Shown here in pieces: positions 28,377 through 37,464 of a stretch of DNA of 59,480 nt. The stretch is from the NCBI GenBank assembly GCA_937944055.1, contig CALDZJ010000057.1:1-59480 (forward strand). The letters are read 5' to 3'. A program made the translations under genes and the position numbers. Position 1 is the stretch's first letter. Each line of letters begins with the position of its first letter. Below the pieces are notes generated by a model. It was not told the origin of the DNA. It saw nothing but the letters and a program-made list of their open reading frames with translations, and searched no databases. This DNA is from an uncultured Verrucomicrobiales bacterium. GTDB lineage: Bacteria; Verrucomicrobiota; Verrucomicrobiia; Verrucomicrobiales; Akkermansiaceae.

Positions 28377-29894
28377 TTAGTTGAGAGTCAAGCGAACACG
28401 GGTGAAACATGGAAAATCGACGACAGGAACGCGACTAAACACGCTAATCTCGTCTTCATTATCAGTGACGATGAAGAAGTTCGGATCGGTGTCATCAATC
28501 GTGATCCAGACATCGAAGTCCGTGGTGTATTCGATGGTGTAAATCAATCGTGAGCCCACAGCTGGGCGTTTCTGGATTGTCAGGTCACAGTGCCCCGTGA
28601 AAGGATCCAAGAGCGGTGTGGGGTCAGGGACTGAAGCGGGGTCAAGTGGGTCTGTCTGGAGGCCAAATTCCTCAAGATTTGTGAAACCATCTCCATCAAA
28701 GTCCGCCTCTGGCAAGACAACATCATCATTCGACCCTGCCGGGAACGTCAGAGTCTGGAAGCCTGCGAAAGTGTCGACCAGATTGATATCCCAGCGAAAG
28801 AAGCGCACTGAAGAGTCGATCGTGTTGCCCACTTGGTTATTGCGACGGAACTCCAGCTCAGCGGTGAGATTCGCACCGGGACCGAAGAAATTTGGTCCAA
28901 GCTCAAAGCCACTCACCAAAGGGAGACCACCACCAGCGATCAGCTGAGACGAGGCTGCCTGACCAGCGGGGAAAGGCGGGAAGACGATTGCGTTTGTCGA
29001 GCGGTCACGAATCGCGAAGAACAGGCGATCATCAGCCAAGAAAGTTTGTCCGTTAATTCCTTCCCAAACAAAGTCTGAAACCACTCGGGGGTCAAATTCC
29101 TGAGCCCCGTTCGACCAACGCTCATCGTTCGTGAGGCGGAAGTCATTCCCCACACTGATTCCAGCCGAGGTGACCGAGCGCCCCCCTGGCCCAGGGACCG
29201 CTTCGACCATTTCGCGGAGCGGAATCGTCATTGCAAAATCGCGCGGAATCTCGGCGCTTGAGCCCAAAGCTGGGAACGTGAAAATATAGGATCCGGGAAC
29301 GATTTCATCACGCTGGCGCTCTAATTCAAAAGCGTTGTAGGGACGTGTTGAAACATAGTTCGTAATCTCAAAACCGCGCCCATTACGAGGATCATTCACA
29401 AGATCGTAGAAGACGACCTGGCTCATGTCGACCCACGGGAAGCCGCCGAGCGGTCTTGGCAAATCTGATGGAGGAGCCGAAAAGAGTGAAACGAGCGCCG
29501 TCTGGAAGGGCTCCACGTTGATGGCTGGGAGAGGCTGAGTGACCGAGACAAAGAGCCCGTTATCGCGGACTCCGTCATTGTTAAAATCAAAGGCCGTCAC
29601 CGAGAGCAGACCCGTTGTTCCACTCGGGCAAAAAATATTGGGAGCCTGAAACGTTTCAAAGGCTCCTGAAGCAATCAAAGCACCACTATCGTCCTCCTGA
29701 AGACAGGGGAGAAGTTGAAAAGAACCATCAACTAGAGTCACCTGCAAGGCTCCTCCTTGGAAGACCGACTCATTCGGACCCACCATCTGGAAATTCTTAA
29801 TATCCGAGAAGGATAGAATGGCCTGACCGTGGGCCGAAGTCGCGGAAAGAGCTAAGGCTCCCAGTATAGGCGCGGTGAGTCGTGCAATGTTCAT
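28377..29894 (-). CDS. Large secreted protein of unknown function with C-terminal DGDG calcium motif
   Basis: 505 residues from the ATG at 29894, which directly gives a signal peptide (MNIARLTAPILGALALSATSAHG); the ATG at 29921 adds nine residues. The body is beta-rich and has no family I can name. A calcium-binding-like DFDGDGFTNLEEFGLQTDP motif lies near residue 420, followed by an immunoglobulin-like end (IYTIEYTTDFDVWITIDD). The same kind of end occurs in the protease 75 bases downstream (TYTAQQSTNLDDWTDV). The two genes run in the same direction and may be expressed together; a protease-substrate relation is only a guess. Confidence 0.75.
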   Translation of the reverse strand: MNIARLTAPILGALALSATSAHGQAILSFSDIKNFQMVGPNESVFQGGALQVTLVDGSFQLLPCLQEDDSGALIASGAFETFQAPNIFCPSGTTGLLSVTAFDFNNDGVRDNGLFVSVTQPLPAINVEPFQTALVSLFSAPPSDLPRPLGGFPWVDMSQVVFYDLVNDPRNGRGFEITNYVSTRPYNAFELERQRDEIVPGSYIFTFPALGSSAEIPRDFAMTIPLREMVEAVPGPGGRSVTSAGISVGNDFRLTNDERWSNGAQEFDPRVVSDFVWEGINGQTFLADDRLFFAIRDRSTNAIVFPPFPAGQAASSQLIAGGGLPLVSGFELGPNFFGPGANLTAELEFRRNNQVGNTIDSSVRFFRWDINLVDTFAGFQTLTFPAGSNDDVVLPEADFDGDGFTNLEEFGLQTDPLDPASVPDPTPLLDPFTGHCDLTIQKRPAVGSRLIYTIEYTTDFDVWITIDDTDPNFFIVTDNEDEISVFSRVPVVDFPCFTRVRLTLN

Positions 29895-30048
29895 TTTAAA
29901 AGTTAAAGTAGGTATGCTCAAAGTAATTACATGCTATGCAACACTGAATCAACTGAAAATTTCTCTCCTAAGAAGTCTCCACGCTAAAAACAGACGCAAT
30001 TTTTCGGAGTCAAAATGAAGATTCTTGCGAGATGCGACAAGCGTAAAA

Positions 30049-31935
30049 TTAACGGATTCCCTTCAAAAGAAGCTCCGTATTACTCGTCGTTCGGGCGAGA
30101 TTCCTTAAAAGAGTCTCGATCGCCTCACCGATGGGCTGACTGGCCAAGTGTCGACGGATTTCTTGCACCCTCGGGAGCTCATCAGGATGGTAAAGGCGGT
30201 CGTCATTTCGCGTGCCACTCTGGGGGATATGAATCGCCGGGTAAATCCGCTGCTCAGCGAGCTCGCGGTCGAGACGCACCTCCATATTGCCAGTGCCCTT
30301 CAATTCCTCGAATATCACATCATCCATGCGACTTTCAGTCTCCACCAAGCAAGTGGCGAGAATTGTCAAACTCCCACCTTCCTCGATATTACGTGCTGCT
30401 CCGAAAAACTTACGGGTTTCGGTAATCGCCTTTGGGCTGATTCCACCTGAGCCAATTGGGCCTCCGCGCGCGGCATTATTGTATCCGCGTGCTAGACGGG
30501 TCAAACTATCCAACAAAATCACAACATCTCTCCCCTGCTCTACGAGGCGGCGAGACCTCTCCAAGACAAGATTGGCAACCTCCGCATGCCTCTTTGAAGG
30601 CTCATCAAAAGTAGAAGCAAAAACATTCTGCCCCACCATTTCCTCAAAGTCCGTGACCTCTTCCGGCCGTTCATCGAGGAGTAAAATCACCAACTCAGCC
30701 TCAGGAGCATTCATTTGAATGGCTCGCGCGATCTGCTTCAGTAAAATCGTCTTCCCCCCCCTTGGAGGAGCCACAATTAACCCCCTTTGCCCCTTGCCCA
30801 GTGGAGCCACCAAATCCACAACTCGCGTGGCCAGCCCCGCGCCATCATCCTCTCCCTCTAGCACAAAGCGCTCCTCTGGAAATAGGGAAGTCAGCGCATC
30901 AAAATGAGTCAATGACACCCGCTCAGAGATCGGCAACCCTTCAACCTCTAAGACCTCCGAGACGGAAAGATACTTATCCCGGGGACGTGCCCCTCTCACC
31001 AAAACCTTCATCCGTTGCCCTTCGCGCAAGTCATGTTGCTTGATCAATTCAAGCGGCACATGGAGATCATCGGGTGAGCTGCGGAAGCTTCGCAGCTCAT
31101 CTCGCAGCATCCCGAAGTTCCCTCCGGAGTATTCTAAAACCCCCTCACCCGTCACTCGAGTTCCATGTGTGGCATAGCATGAAACCACCGTGAAGACGAG
31201 CTGCGCCCGTGTGACTTGGTTCGGGATCCGCACCGGCAAGCGCTCCACCTCATCATAAAGATCACTCAGTGACTCATTCCGAAAGGTGTTCAAATCTAAT
31301 TCATCAGGAACCTCAGGCGGAGGTGGCGGAGGCTTCTCCTCCTGCTTTTTTTCCTGCTTTTCTTTCTTTTTTCTCAGCCCTTCCCCTTCTGACTTGGTCT
31401 CCCCTTCAGCCTCCTTTCCCCTTCTCACTTCATCACTCTCAGAAGGAATCTCATCTTCGATCACCGTTAAAATATCCTCATTTTCAGACAGCTCTTGCTT
31501 AGCGACCTTTTTCTTTGGAGCACTTTTCTTACCCGCTGCCTTCTTGCGAGCTTCTTGCGCTAAAAGAGCCGCCTTTGCCGCCACTTCTTGAGCCACTCTT
31601 GCCGCTTCCATCGCCGCCTCCGCTGCCGCTGCCGCCGCCAGCGCCTCATCCTCCACCTCATCAACCTCATCAACCTCGACCAGCTTCTCCGCTCGCCCAG
31701 ATTCCTGAGCAGCCTCTTCGATTTCTAAGGCCAATTCCGGCTCAGAAGCTGAGCGCCCCCCCTTTTTCTTCACGGCTTTTTTAGTCGCTTTTTTAGTCGC
31801 TTTTTTAGCGGATTTCTTCGCCGCTTTTTTAGTCGCTTTTTTTGCCACCTTCTTAGTGGCTTTCTTGGAGACCGCTTTGGTCAAAGACTCCTTCGGGCTT
31901 CCCGTGGGATCAATAGGCTCTTGCTCTTCAGTCAT
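30049..31935 (-). CDS. rho: Transcription termination factor Rho with long histone-H1-like N-terminal tail
   Basis: 628 residues, about 200 more than E. coli Rho. The extra N-terminus begins with a Lys/Ala/Thr repeat (KKATKKVAKK, and so on) resembling bacterial histone-H1-like proteins. It then turns acidic and alanine-rich (VDEVDEVEDEALAAAAAAEAAMEAA), then mixed Lys/Glu and poly-Pro. The Rho core starts near DELDLNTFRNESLSDLY. It includes the primary RNA-binding cold-shock-like domain (GEGVLEYSGGNFGMLR), Walker A PPRGGKT, Walker B RDVVILLDSLTRLARGYN and the R-loop end. Its start overlaps the coaE stop (ATGA), so translation is coupled. N-terminal insertions in Rho are known in several phyla and may bind RNA or drive condensation. 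Confidence 0.96.
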   Translation of the reverse strand: MTEEQEPIDPTGSPKESLTKAVSKKATKKVAKKATKKAAKKSAKKATKKATKKAVKKKGGRSASEPELALEIEEAAQESGRAEKLVEVDEVDEVEDEALAAAAAAEAAMEAARVAQEVAAKAALLAQEARKKAAGKKSAPKKKVAKQELSENEDILTVIEDEIPSESDEVRRGKEAEGETKSEGEGLRKKKEKQEKKQEEKPPPPPPEVPDELDLNTFRNESLSDLYDEVERLPVRIPNQVTRAQLVFTVVSCYATHGTRVTGEGVLEYSGGNFGMLRDELRSFRSSPDDLHVPLELIKQHDLREGQRMKVLVRGARPRDKYLSVSEVLEVEGLPISERVSLTHFDALTSLFPEERFVLEGEDDGAGLATRVVDLVAPLGKGQRGLIVAPPRGGKTILLKQIARAIQMNAPEAELVILLLDERPEEVTDFEEMVGQNVFASTFDEPSKRHAEVANLVLERSRRLVEQGRDVVILLDSLTRLARGYNNAARGGPIGSGGISPKAITETRKFFGAARNIEEGGSLTILATCLVETESRMDDVIFEELKGTGNMEVRLDRELAEQRIYPAIHIPQSGTRNDDRLYHPDELPRVQEIRRHLASQPIGEAIETLLRNLARTTSNTELLLKGIR

Positions 31936-32534
31936 GAAATATAAAATTGGTGGAGGAAACGGGAGAGCTGCCTTTCCAAAAAAGACAACTTACCTTCATT
32001 CCAAAAAACGACATCCCCCCGGGAGATCTTCTCCTGAATAGGAAGCTGTGCGTTGAGGATCGATGAGATCATCTTGTCTTCGAGGCGACTCCGCGCCCTA
32101 AGGCGACTTCTTTGCGTGGCCTCGGAGGTGGCCACAACCAGATTGAGCTCCTGATCAAAGTCAAATCCACTTTCAAAAAGAAGTGGCACATCAGCGACAA
32201 ATATCGTCGTTGAGGGGTTTTTAAAAGATTTCTCCCGTTTCTCAAGACATTCCTTTCTTACTTTCGGGTGTAAAACTCCCTCCAAATTTCTTCGCTGCTC
32301 CTCATCCTCAAAAACCAGCTCGCGCAATCGCACCCGATCTAAGGCTCCATTCTCCCCGCGAACCTCTTCCCCCAAAGCCTCAGAAATCTCAGCCAACACT
32401 TCTGCTCGCCTCAAGAAGCCCTGCACCACCTCATCACAATCAAAAAATGCGATACTCGGAAGGAGGCGGCGCATCATCTGCCCAGCAGTCGACTTCCCCG
32501 TGGCGATCCCCCCAGTCAATGCGTAAACCTTCAT
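31932..32534 (-). CDS. coaE: Dephospho-CoA kinase
   Basis: A 200-residue cytoplasmic kinase performing the last step of coenzyme A synthesis. The start at 32534 gives MKVYALTGGIATGKSTAG, with the P-loop GGIATGKST at its usual position; the frame extends upstream to 32609, but that part crosses the previous terminator and is not coding. Other CoaE marks are FFDCDEVVQ, LHPKVRKEC and FVADVPLLFESG. Length is normal. It lies after the pilus-operon terminator and is translationally coupled to rho. Confidence 0.94.
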   Translation of the reverse strand: MKVYALTGGIATGKSTAGQMMRRLLPSIAFFDCDEVVQGFLRRAEVLAEISEALGEEVRGENGALDRVRLRELVFEDEEQRRNLEGVLHPKVRKECLEKREKSFKNPSTTIFVADVPLLFESGFDFDQELNLVVATSEATQRSRLRARSRLEDKMISSILNAQLPIQEKISRGDVVFWNEGKLSFLERQLSRFLHQFYIS

Positions 32535-32575
32535 CACCAAGACGCTAACTTCCTCATGAGCAAATGTCTCTTCGC

Positions 32576-32611
32576 AAAAAAAAGTGGGACCTGCCTGAGC
32601 AGATCCCACTT
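32576..32611 (-). terminator. Terminator of the pilus-like operon
   Basis: On the minus strand AAGTGGGA pairs with TCCCACTT and, beyond a C/A mismatch, CTGC pairs with GCAG around a four-base loop. A T8 tract follows. It lies 19 bases after the secretin gene and 42 bases before the coaE start. Confidence 0.9.
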
Positions 32612-32629
32612 AAAATCTTTTGAGACCTT

Positions 32630-35224
32630 TTAGAGCCCTGGAGGAAGGACTCCGAGACCATCCACGGGGCCGCCGACTGCTGGCGCAGCAGGAACTCCGG
32701 TCGGATCTTGCCCATTCACGCGACGACCAGTGGCATCGATAATCTCAGCAGTCACGAAGACGATGAGGTTACTCTTGATGTGGTTCTGAGCCTTCGTCTG
32801 GAAGAGACGCCCGATGAAGGGAAGATCTCCAAGAATGGGCACTTTATCTTCCACACTTTGCACATCTTCACGCATCAGGCCACCCACGGCGACGGTGTAG
32901 CCATCATAGATGTTTAGACCAGTCTTCACGGTGCGGACTGAGAAGACAGGCATCTCAATGCGGTTCTCTGTGATGACAATCTGGACTGGGTTACCGAGAG
33001 CATCTGTAGCAGGCGAGGTGATCGGGCTGCCGTAGTTGATGAAGCCCTCAAACTCGACGATTGTCGGCGTAAAGCGTAGGTCAATAATGGAGTCATTTCC
33101 ATCGATCTGGGCCTCTACCTCAAGCGTGACACCTGTGTTCTTCGTATCGAAGGCCGAGGGAGTCGCCGGAGTCACGGGGAAACCGCTGCCTCCGCCACCG
33201 CCACCGACACCGCCGAACCCACCAGTCCCGCCGACCTGGTTCGGAAGCTCGGGTGGTTCATACTCAGTTGGGTAGATAAACTCGCGAATGATCTCGATGG
33301 TCGCATTCTGGCCGGGAAGCGCCACGATGCTGGGAGCCGTCATAATGTCAGCTCCTCTTTTCTGGGAGAGTCCACGCATGATGACCTGCAACTGACCACT
33401 ACTGAAGAGACCGGTCAAAGAAAGGATACCGGGAGCAACACTGGTCGCTTGCGCAGTCCGCTGTGGGTTATTCAAAATCGCATCAATGCTGTTTTGAGTC
33501 ACGGCGGCAGCACCACTGCGATTTCCTGCGGTGATGATGTTCGAGACGTTTTGCTGAGGAGAAGCCGGAATTCCGGGGATCTGAACTCGATCAACAGTTC
33601 CGATGAAGTCTTGGTTGGTGCGAGAGGCACCACTGCCGACCGTTCCACCACCGAGGAAGTAGTTACTTCCAAATCCGAAGGGAGTGGCGATCCAGTCAAA
33701 GCCTAACTCCTCGCCATTCTCCTGGGAGATCTCGACGAACTTAGTCGTGACTCGAATCTGGCGAGGCGTCGCATTAGCGGCAGCTTTCACGATTCCATCG
33801 ATCAATTCAAGATTCGTAGGAGTGTTACGGACGATCAGCGTGGAAGAGCTCTTCAAGAAACTTGCTGATGCGTTTGGCCCGAAGGAGACCCCGTTCTTCT
33901 TGAGAAGAGTGGTGATATCTTCGCGGGGCTTAATGCCGCCGCCACCAGCAGCGCCATCAGCAAAAGGATCGCTATCTAAAGCACCGCCACCGCCATCATT
34001 TCCGCTTGTGGTAATGAAGGTCTCAAAGGTGGGAGGAACCGTCCAGCGGCGCTGCACGATGTCTGCATCTGCGCCATCTCCAACGGGGAGGAGCGTCACG
34101 GCAAATTCGTCAACCTTGAAGCGTAGCTTCGCAGCATCACAGATATACTGGAGAGCGACGCGTAAGGGGACATTCTTGAGGTCCAACTTCTTGATTAAGG
34201 TGGCATTAGGATCAGCACTTGCGCCGAATCCATCTCCGGCTTCCGCATCAAGGGCTCCCCCATCTGCTGCTGCACCACCCTCGTCGATCACTTGAGGAGT
34301 GCGTACCACGAAGTTAATGCCCTTTTGAGTCTCATCGAGAGTGGTGTTATCCAGCTCAATGGAGCGCAGTCTCAAGAACTCGACCGCTTCTTCCACGGTG
34401 CTGTTGTTGAGTTTAAGCTCTGGGAGAATGATCTGGTTCAGCTTAGCTGTAATGGTGCGCTCACCAATTCCATCTGTCGAAGTCACGCCGGTAGAAATCG
34501 GGCCTGCTCCGAGAGGCGGCACTGCTAGCTCCCAAGCGCGATCCACTTCCATGAGCATCTTCGCGCGGGTTTGGTCATAAGCCGCACGGTAGTAATCTGA
34601 TTTAATCGCGGCACAACGCTCCATCCAACGGCGAGCTGCCTTGTTATAAGGATCGATGCGGATGACGTTCTTAAACTCTTCTTCAGCTTTATCGTAGAGA
34701 CCGAGATCGTAGAAGCCTTCACCCTTATAAAGAAGACGGCGGACCTTATCGACGTTTTTAGTATGCTCGTAGGTGAGAGAAGGATTCGTGCGGATCGGAT
34801 CGTCAAGATAGTCGAGCCCCTTCTTAGCGATCACGCTGCCGGGATCATTCTTTTCAACTTCATTGAGAAGTTCACGTGCCTCTTCATACTTACCTGTGCG
34901 GCGGTAGCGCTGGGTGAGTGCAATGGAGCCGTCAGAAAGGTGATCATTGAGGACCTTCCGGCGGGAAGTGGTAGAAGTTCCATATGGGAGAAGGCTGAGG
35001 GCCTCTTTGTAGTTCTGCACCGCAGCTTCATAGTTGCCTTCGGCGTAGGCTTTCCGCCCCTCCATGAGGAGTTCGTCCGATTTTGCCATATCAGCCTGAC
35101 GGCGGATGGCCTCCTGCTGAGCAAGGGATTGTCCATAACCCGTCTCGACTGAGACCGGCGCAATCACGAGAGCCGCTAAGGCAAACATGGTGCGATGGTT
35201 TAGGTGTGTGTGTCTCTTCTGCAT
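32630..35224 (-). CDS. Secretin-like outer membrane protein (Amuc_1098-like)
   Basis: 864 residues. Signal region MFALAALVIAPVSVETGYG, with a basic n-region if the first ATG is used. Residues about 45-220 are TPR repeats (LLMEGRKAYAEGNYEAAVQNYKEAL; KAEEEFKNVIRIDPYNKAARRWMER). N-domains follow (NVPLRVALQYICDAAKLRFKVDE; SFLKSSSTLIVRNTPTNLELID). A C-terminal secretin domain has VALPGQNATIEI, VGGLMREDVQSVEDKVPILGDLPFIGRLF and SNLIVFVTAEI. The VPxLGDxPxxGxLF motif is diagnostic for type II/IV secretins. A Gly-rich loop (GGTGGFGGVGGGGGGSG) sits in the barrel region. It is the last gene of the operon and would form the outer-membrane channel. Confidence 0.93.
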   Translation of the reverse strand: MQKRHTHLNHRTMFALAALVIAPVSVETGYGQSLAQQEAIRRQADMAKSDELLMEGRKAYAEGNYEAAVQNYKEALSLLPYGTSTTSRRKVLNDHLSDGSIALTQRYRRTGKYEEARELLNEVEKNDPGSVIAKKGLDYLDDPIRTNPSLTYEHTKNVDKVRRLLYKGEGFYDLGLYDKAEEEFKNVIRIDPYNKAARRWMERCAAIKSDYYRAAYDQTRAKMLMEVDRAWELAVPPLGAGPISTGVTSTDGIGERTITAKLNQIILPELKLNNSTVEEAVEFLRLRSIELDNTTLDETQKGINFVVRTPQVIDEGGAAADGGALDAEAGDGFGASADPNATLIKKLDLKNVPLRVALQYICDAAKLRFKVDEFAVTLLPVGDGADADIVQRRWTVPPTFETFITTSGNDGGGGALDSDPFADGAAGGGGIKPREDITTLLKKNGVSFGPNASASFLKSSSTLIVRNTPTNLELIDGIVKAAANATPRQIRVTTKFVEISQENGEELGFDWIATPFGFGSNYFLGGGTVGSGASRTNQDFIGTVDRVQIPGIPASPQQNVSNIITAGNRSGAAAVTQNSIDAILNNPQRTAQATSVAPGILSLTGLFSSGQLQVIMRGLSQKRGADIMTAPSIVALPGQNATIEIIREFIYPTEYEPPELPNQVGGTGGFGGVGGGGGGSGFPVTPATPSAFDTKNTGVTLEVEAQIDGNDSIIDLRFTPTIVEFEGFINYGSPITSPATDALGNPVQIVITENRIEMPVFSVRTVKTGLNIYDGYTVAVGGLMREDVQSVEDKVPILGDLPFIGRLFQTKAQNHIKSNLIVFVTAEIIDATGRRVNGQDPTGVPAAPAVGGPVDGLGVLPPGL
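35201..35214 (-). promoter_or_regulatory. CA-repeat motif near the secretin start
   Basis: Read on the minus strand this is GACACACACACCTA, 13 bases upstream of the second in-frame ATG (35188) and a few codons inside the longer frame. The same CACACACACCTA occurs before the Amuc_1100-like start. It may mark 35188 as the true start, although the longer start gives a better charged signal peptide. Confidence 0.35.
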
Positions 35225-35324
35225 GATCTGTTTGATTTATCGTTAATTTTTAGGGGGGTTGGAAAGCCTTTTCTTCAAAAGGTGACATTTTCCATGTCCC
35301 TCTCCGCGCCCGAGCTGAATTTTT

Positions 35325-36404
35325 CTACTGAGGGTCGCTTTTGGCTGCCATTTTGGGCAATGGAATTTCGCGAGTCTTCTCTTTATCATCGCCGATTTGG
35401 ACGACTACGGAAGTGGGCTTGCGGTCGTCTCCGAGTTTCACTTCCACCAGAGTAAAGGCGGGCTTTTCCCCACCACTTGGCAAAGAAAATGTGCCGTTTT
35501 CTTCCACCTTAAACTGCTTTGCCCCTTCACCAATCGCATTCAAGCTGAAGGTAACGGTGTGGTCGAACTGAGTGGCAGCCCGTCGCTGAGCGGCCGGAAG
35601 GTTAAAGGGTAACTCGTAGACTTTGCCTTTTTTGTTAGGCCGCTGATCCTCGACAATCGCCCAGTTTCTGGGGCGGCGGCCGGTAGGGCCATCTTCCTCA
35701 CGTGCATCGATCTCTTTTAAAAGAAAACGATCTTTCCCCGGGGCTGCCTTGAAAAAAGTATCCCCCTTTGAAATCGCTTCAGAGGCTGGGATGCGATTTG
35801 TCTGAGTCCGTTTGCCGAAGGCTCTGAACTGCAAATCAAATTGGTAGCCTTTTCCAAGCACACTCTTGAAGAGAAGGAGCCAGAGATCGCTTTCGACTCT
35901 CACGACTTCAAGCTTGGAAATGAGGTCTCCGTGACTCTTGGGGTCATTCGGATCAGTCTTCGCTTGGAATTCCTCAAGGTTGGTGAAACCGTCTCCATCT
36001 TGATCCTGCACCGGAGAATCAGAAAATGAAGGGTCGATCCGGTGGTCCACCCACCATTGGTTATCAATCGGAGGATGCACTGGGGCATCCATCGTCAGGA
36101 GATCGAGGGGCTCGCGGAGATTATCGCCACGGGTATAGAGATCCACACTGGTGAAGAGATCGACGGGGCGGCCCGCTGGGGTCGCTCGGCGCTCAATCGG
36201 GCTCGCCTCAGTCACGGAGCTCGTCACGAAGTCAGCCAAGTCTCCACCGGGGACAGTGACGTCATTCTTCTTAGGTGGGTTACTTGCGCCGAATTCCTCG
36301 TTGACGGCTTGGTTCCCACTAAAGCCGAGATAGCCGAGGCCTACGAGAACGAGGGCGCCACCACCGAGGGCTGCAATATGGTAATTTTGTTTGATCCAGG
36401 ACAT
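35325..36404 (-). CDS. Inner-membrane-anchored pilus-locus protein (Amuc_1099-like)
   Basis: 359 residues from the ATG at 36404 (MSWIKQNYHIAALGGGALVLVGLGYLGF), which places one membrane segment at the N-terminus with the rest in the periplasm. The frame extends upstream into the preceding gene, but that part is not coding. Residues about 135-160 hold a calcium-type motif (QDQDGDGFTNLEEFQAKTDPNDP). The remainder has two similar beta-rich halves (WLLLFKSVLGKGYQFDLQF; FTLVEVKLGDDRKPTSVVVQIGDD). Position, size and topology match Akkermansia Amuc_1099, between the Amuc_1100-like gene and the secretin. It probably bridges the inner and outer membrane parts, as PilP-like proteins do; this role is inferred. 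Confidence 0.82.
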   Translation of the reverse strand: MSWIKQNYHIAALGGGALVLVGLGYLGFSGNQAVNEEFGASNPPKKNDVTVPGGDLADFVTSSVTEASPIERRATPAGRPVDLFTSVDLYTRGDNLREPLDLLTMDAPVHPPIDNQWWVDHRIDPSFSDSPVQDQDGDGFTNLEEFQAKTDPNDPKSHGDLISKLEVVRVESDLWLLLFKSVLGKGYQFDLQFRAFGKRTQTNRIPASEAISKGDTFFKAAPGKDRFLLKEIDAREEDGPTGRRPRNWAIVEDQRPNKKGKVYELPFNLPAAQRRAATQFDHTVTFSLNAIGEGAKQFKVEENGTFSLPSGGEKPAFTLVEVKLGDDRKPTSVVVQIGDDKEKTREIPLPKMAAKSDPQ

Positions 36405-36420
36405 TCTTTGGTAGGTGTTA

Positions 36421-37440
36421 TTATTTGAGTTCTGGGAATTCTTTCTCCTCCATGAAGAGAAGGAGATCTGCACGGAGATAAATGACGAGCTCATCACCAC
36501 CGGAGACCTTGTTCAAGATCTGCTCGGATTTCATCATTTTTTCGGCTGATTCCTCTTCCCCTTCCATGACGATATCATCGCCAAAATCGTTCATCTCCTT
36601 CGGTTTAGCGGCAGAAGCTGACTGACCAGAGGACGGGATGGGTGAGGGATTTAAGATACGGACGAGGCGAGTCTCGAAGAAATACTCGTCAGAATTGGCA
36701 ATCTCAGCGAGAAACTTGCGGGCTGGGCCTTCTGCCGCCCTGACCACAAGCTCAAAAGGCATGCGATGGGCCACTGGAGGGAGTTGCTCAAAGGGAGATT
36801 TTTTTGCTCTCCCCTTCCCTTTCTTTGATTTCTTCTTGGGCCTAGGTCGCTTTGCATTCTTCCCTTTCTTTTGCCCGACGGCATCTGGCCAAGCTTCGCC
36901 TTTTTCAGCAGGGAGCTTCACACGAACGAGGTTTTGGACGGTGCCAATACCAGCTGCGGCGATGTTCTCGAAGAGATACTCCATCGCTCCAAGTTGGTAG
37001 GTCAAGATTCCGGTAGAACCTTCCTTGGGAGGGCCGCCGGTGTAACTTTCGAAGCCCAGGTTGAAGGACTTTGGAAGAGCGCCGGGCTCAGGGAAGAGCG
37101 CTTTCACCTTTGCAACTGTAGAACTCAGCTTTTCTGAGAACACCGCGCCAGTAACCTCTGGCAAATCCTCAGGACGGTAAGCGAGGAGCTTCTCGCGGGC
37201 TTCCTTTTGCTTCGCCAAAACGGCCTTAAGATTGTCCTCCTTCTCCTTTGCACTTTCGACAGTGGGATAAGGATCGAGGGTTTTCATTTTCTCAAGTTTC
37301 GATTGCTTGGCGGCGATCTCATTCTGAACCTCTTCTAGACTGGAGCTAAATTTAGATCCGAGAAAGATGATCAGAGCGGCGATTAATAAGGTGATGCAGA
37401 GTAGGCCTGCGAGGAACTTGTTTTCTTTGAACCAAGTCAT
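36421..37440 (-). CDS. Amuc_1100-like membrane-anchored pilus-locus protein
   Basis: 339 residues. One N-terminal membrane segment (FLAGLLCITLLIAALIIFLGSKF) is followed by a coiled coil (about 32-90, EVQNEIAAKQSKLEKMK) and a periplasmic alpha/beta domain, then a basic insert (KKGKNAKRPRPKKKSKKGKGRAKK) and a second domain with MPFELVVRAAEGPARKFLAEIANSDEYFFETRLVRI. This PilO-like layout is the one described for Akkermansia Amuc_1100, a TLR2-active surface protein. The basic insert is not something I recall from Amuc_1100. It lies between the PilM-like and Amuc_1099-like genes with short gaps (24 and 16 bases). Confidence 0.85.
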   Translation of the reverse strand: MTWFKENKFLAGLLCITLLIAALIIFLGSKFSSSLEEVQNEIAAKQSKLEKMKTLDPYPTVESAKEKEDNLKAVLAKQKEAREKLLAYRPEDLPEVTGAVFSEKLSSTVAKVKALFPEPGALPKSFNLGFESYTGGPPKEGSTGILTYQLGAMEYLFENIAAAGIGTVQNLVRVKLPAEKGEAWPDAVGQKKGKNAKRPRPKKKSKKGKGRAKKSPFEQLPPVAHRMPFELVVRAAEGPARKFLAEIANSDEYFFETRLVRILNPSPIPSSGQSASAAKPKEMNDFGDDIVMEGEEESAEKMMKSEQILNKVSGGDELVIYLRADLLLFMEEKEFPELK

Positions 37441-37452
37441 AATGATAATTGA

Positions 37453-37464
37453 TAGGTGTGTGTG
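37453..37464 (-). promoter_or_regulatory. CA-repeat motif before the Amuc_1100-like gene
   Basis: Read on the minus strand this is CACACACACCTA, lying between the PilM-like stop codon and the next ATG, whose first base is 13 bases from the motif. It is identical over 12 bases to the motif at the secretin start, and no Shine-Dalgarno sequence is present in the gap. Confidence 0.4.

Noticed and set aside
31770-31862. Several T-rich tracts resembling terminators
   Set aside because: They are the complement of Lys codons in the repeat of the Rho N-terminus and lack stems.
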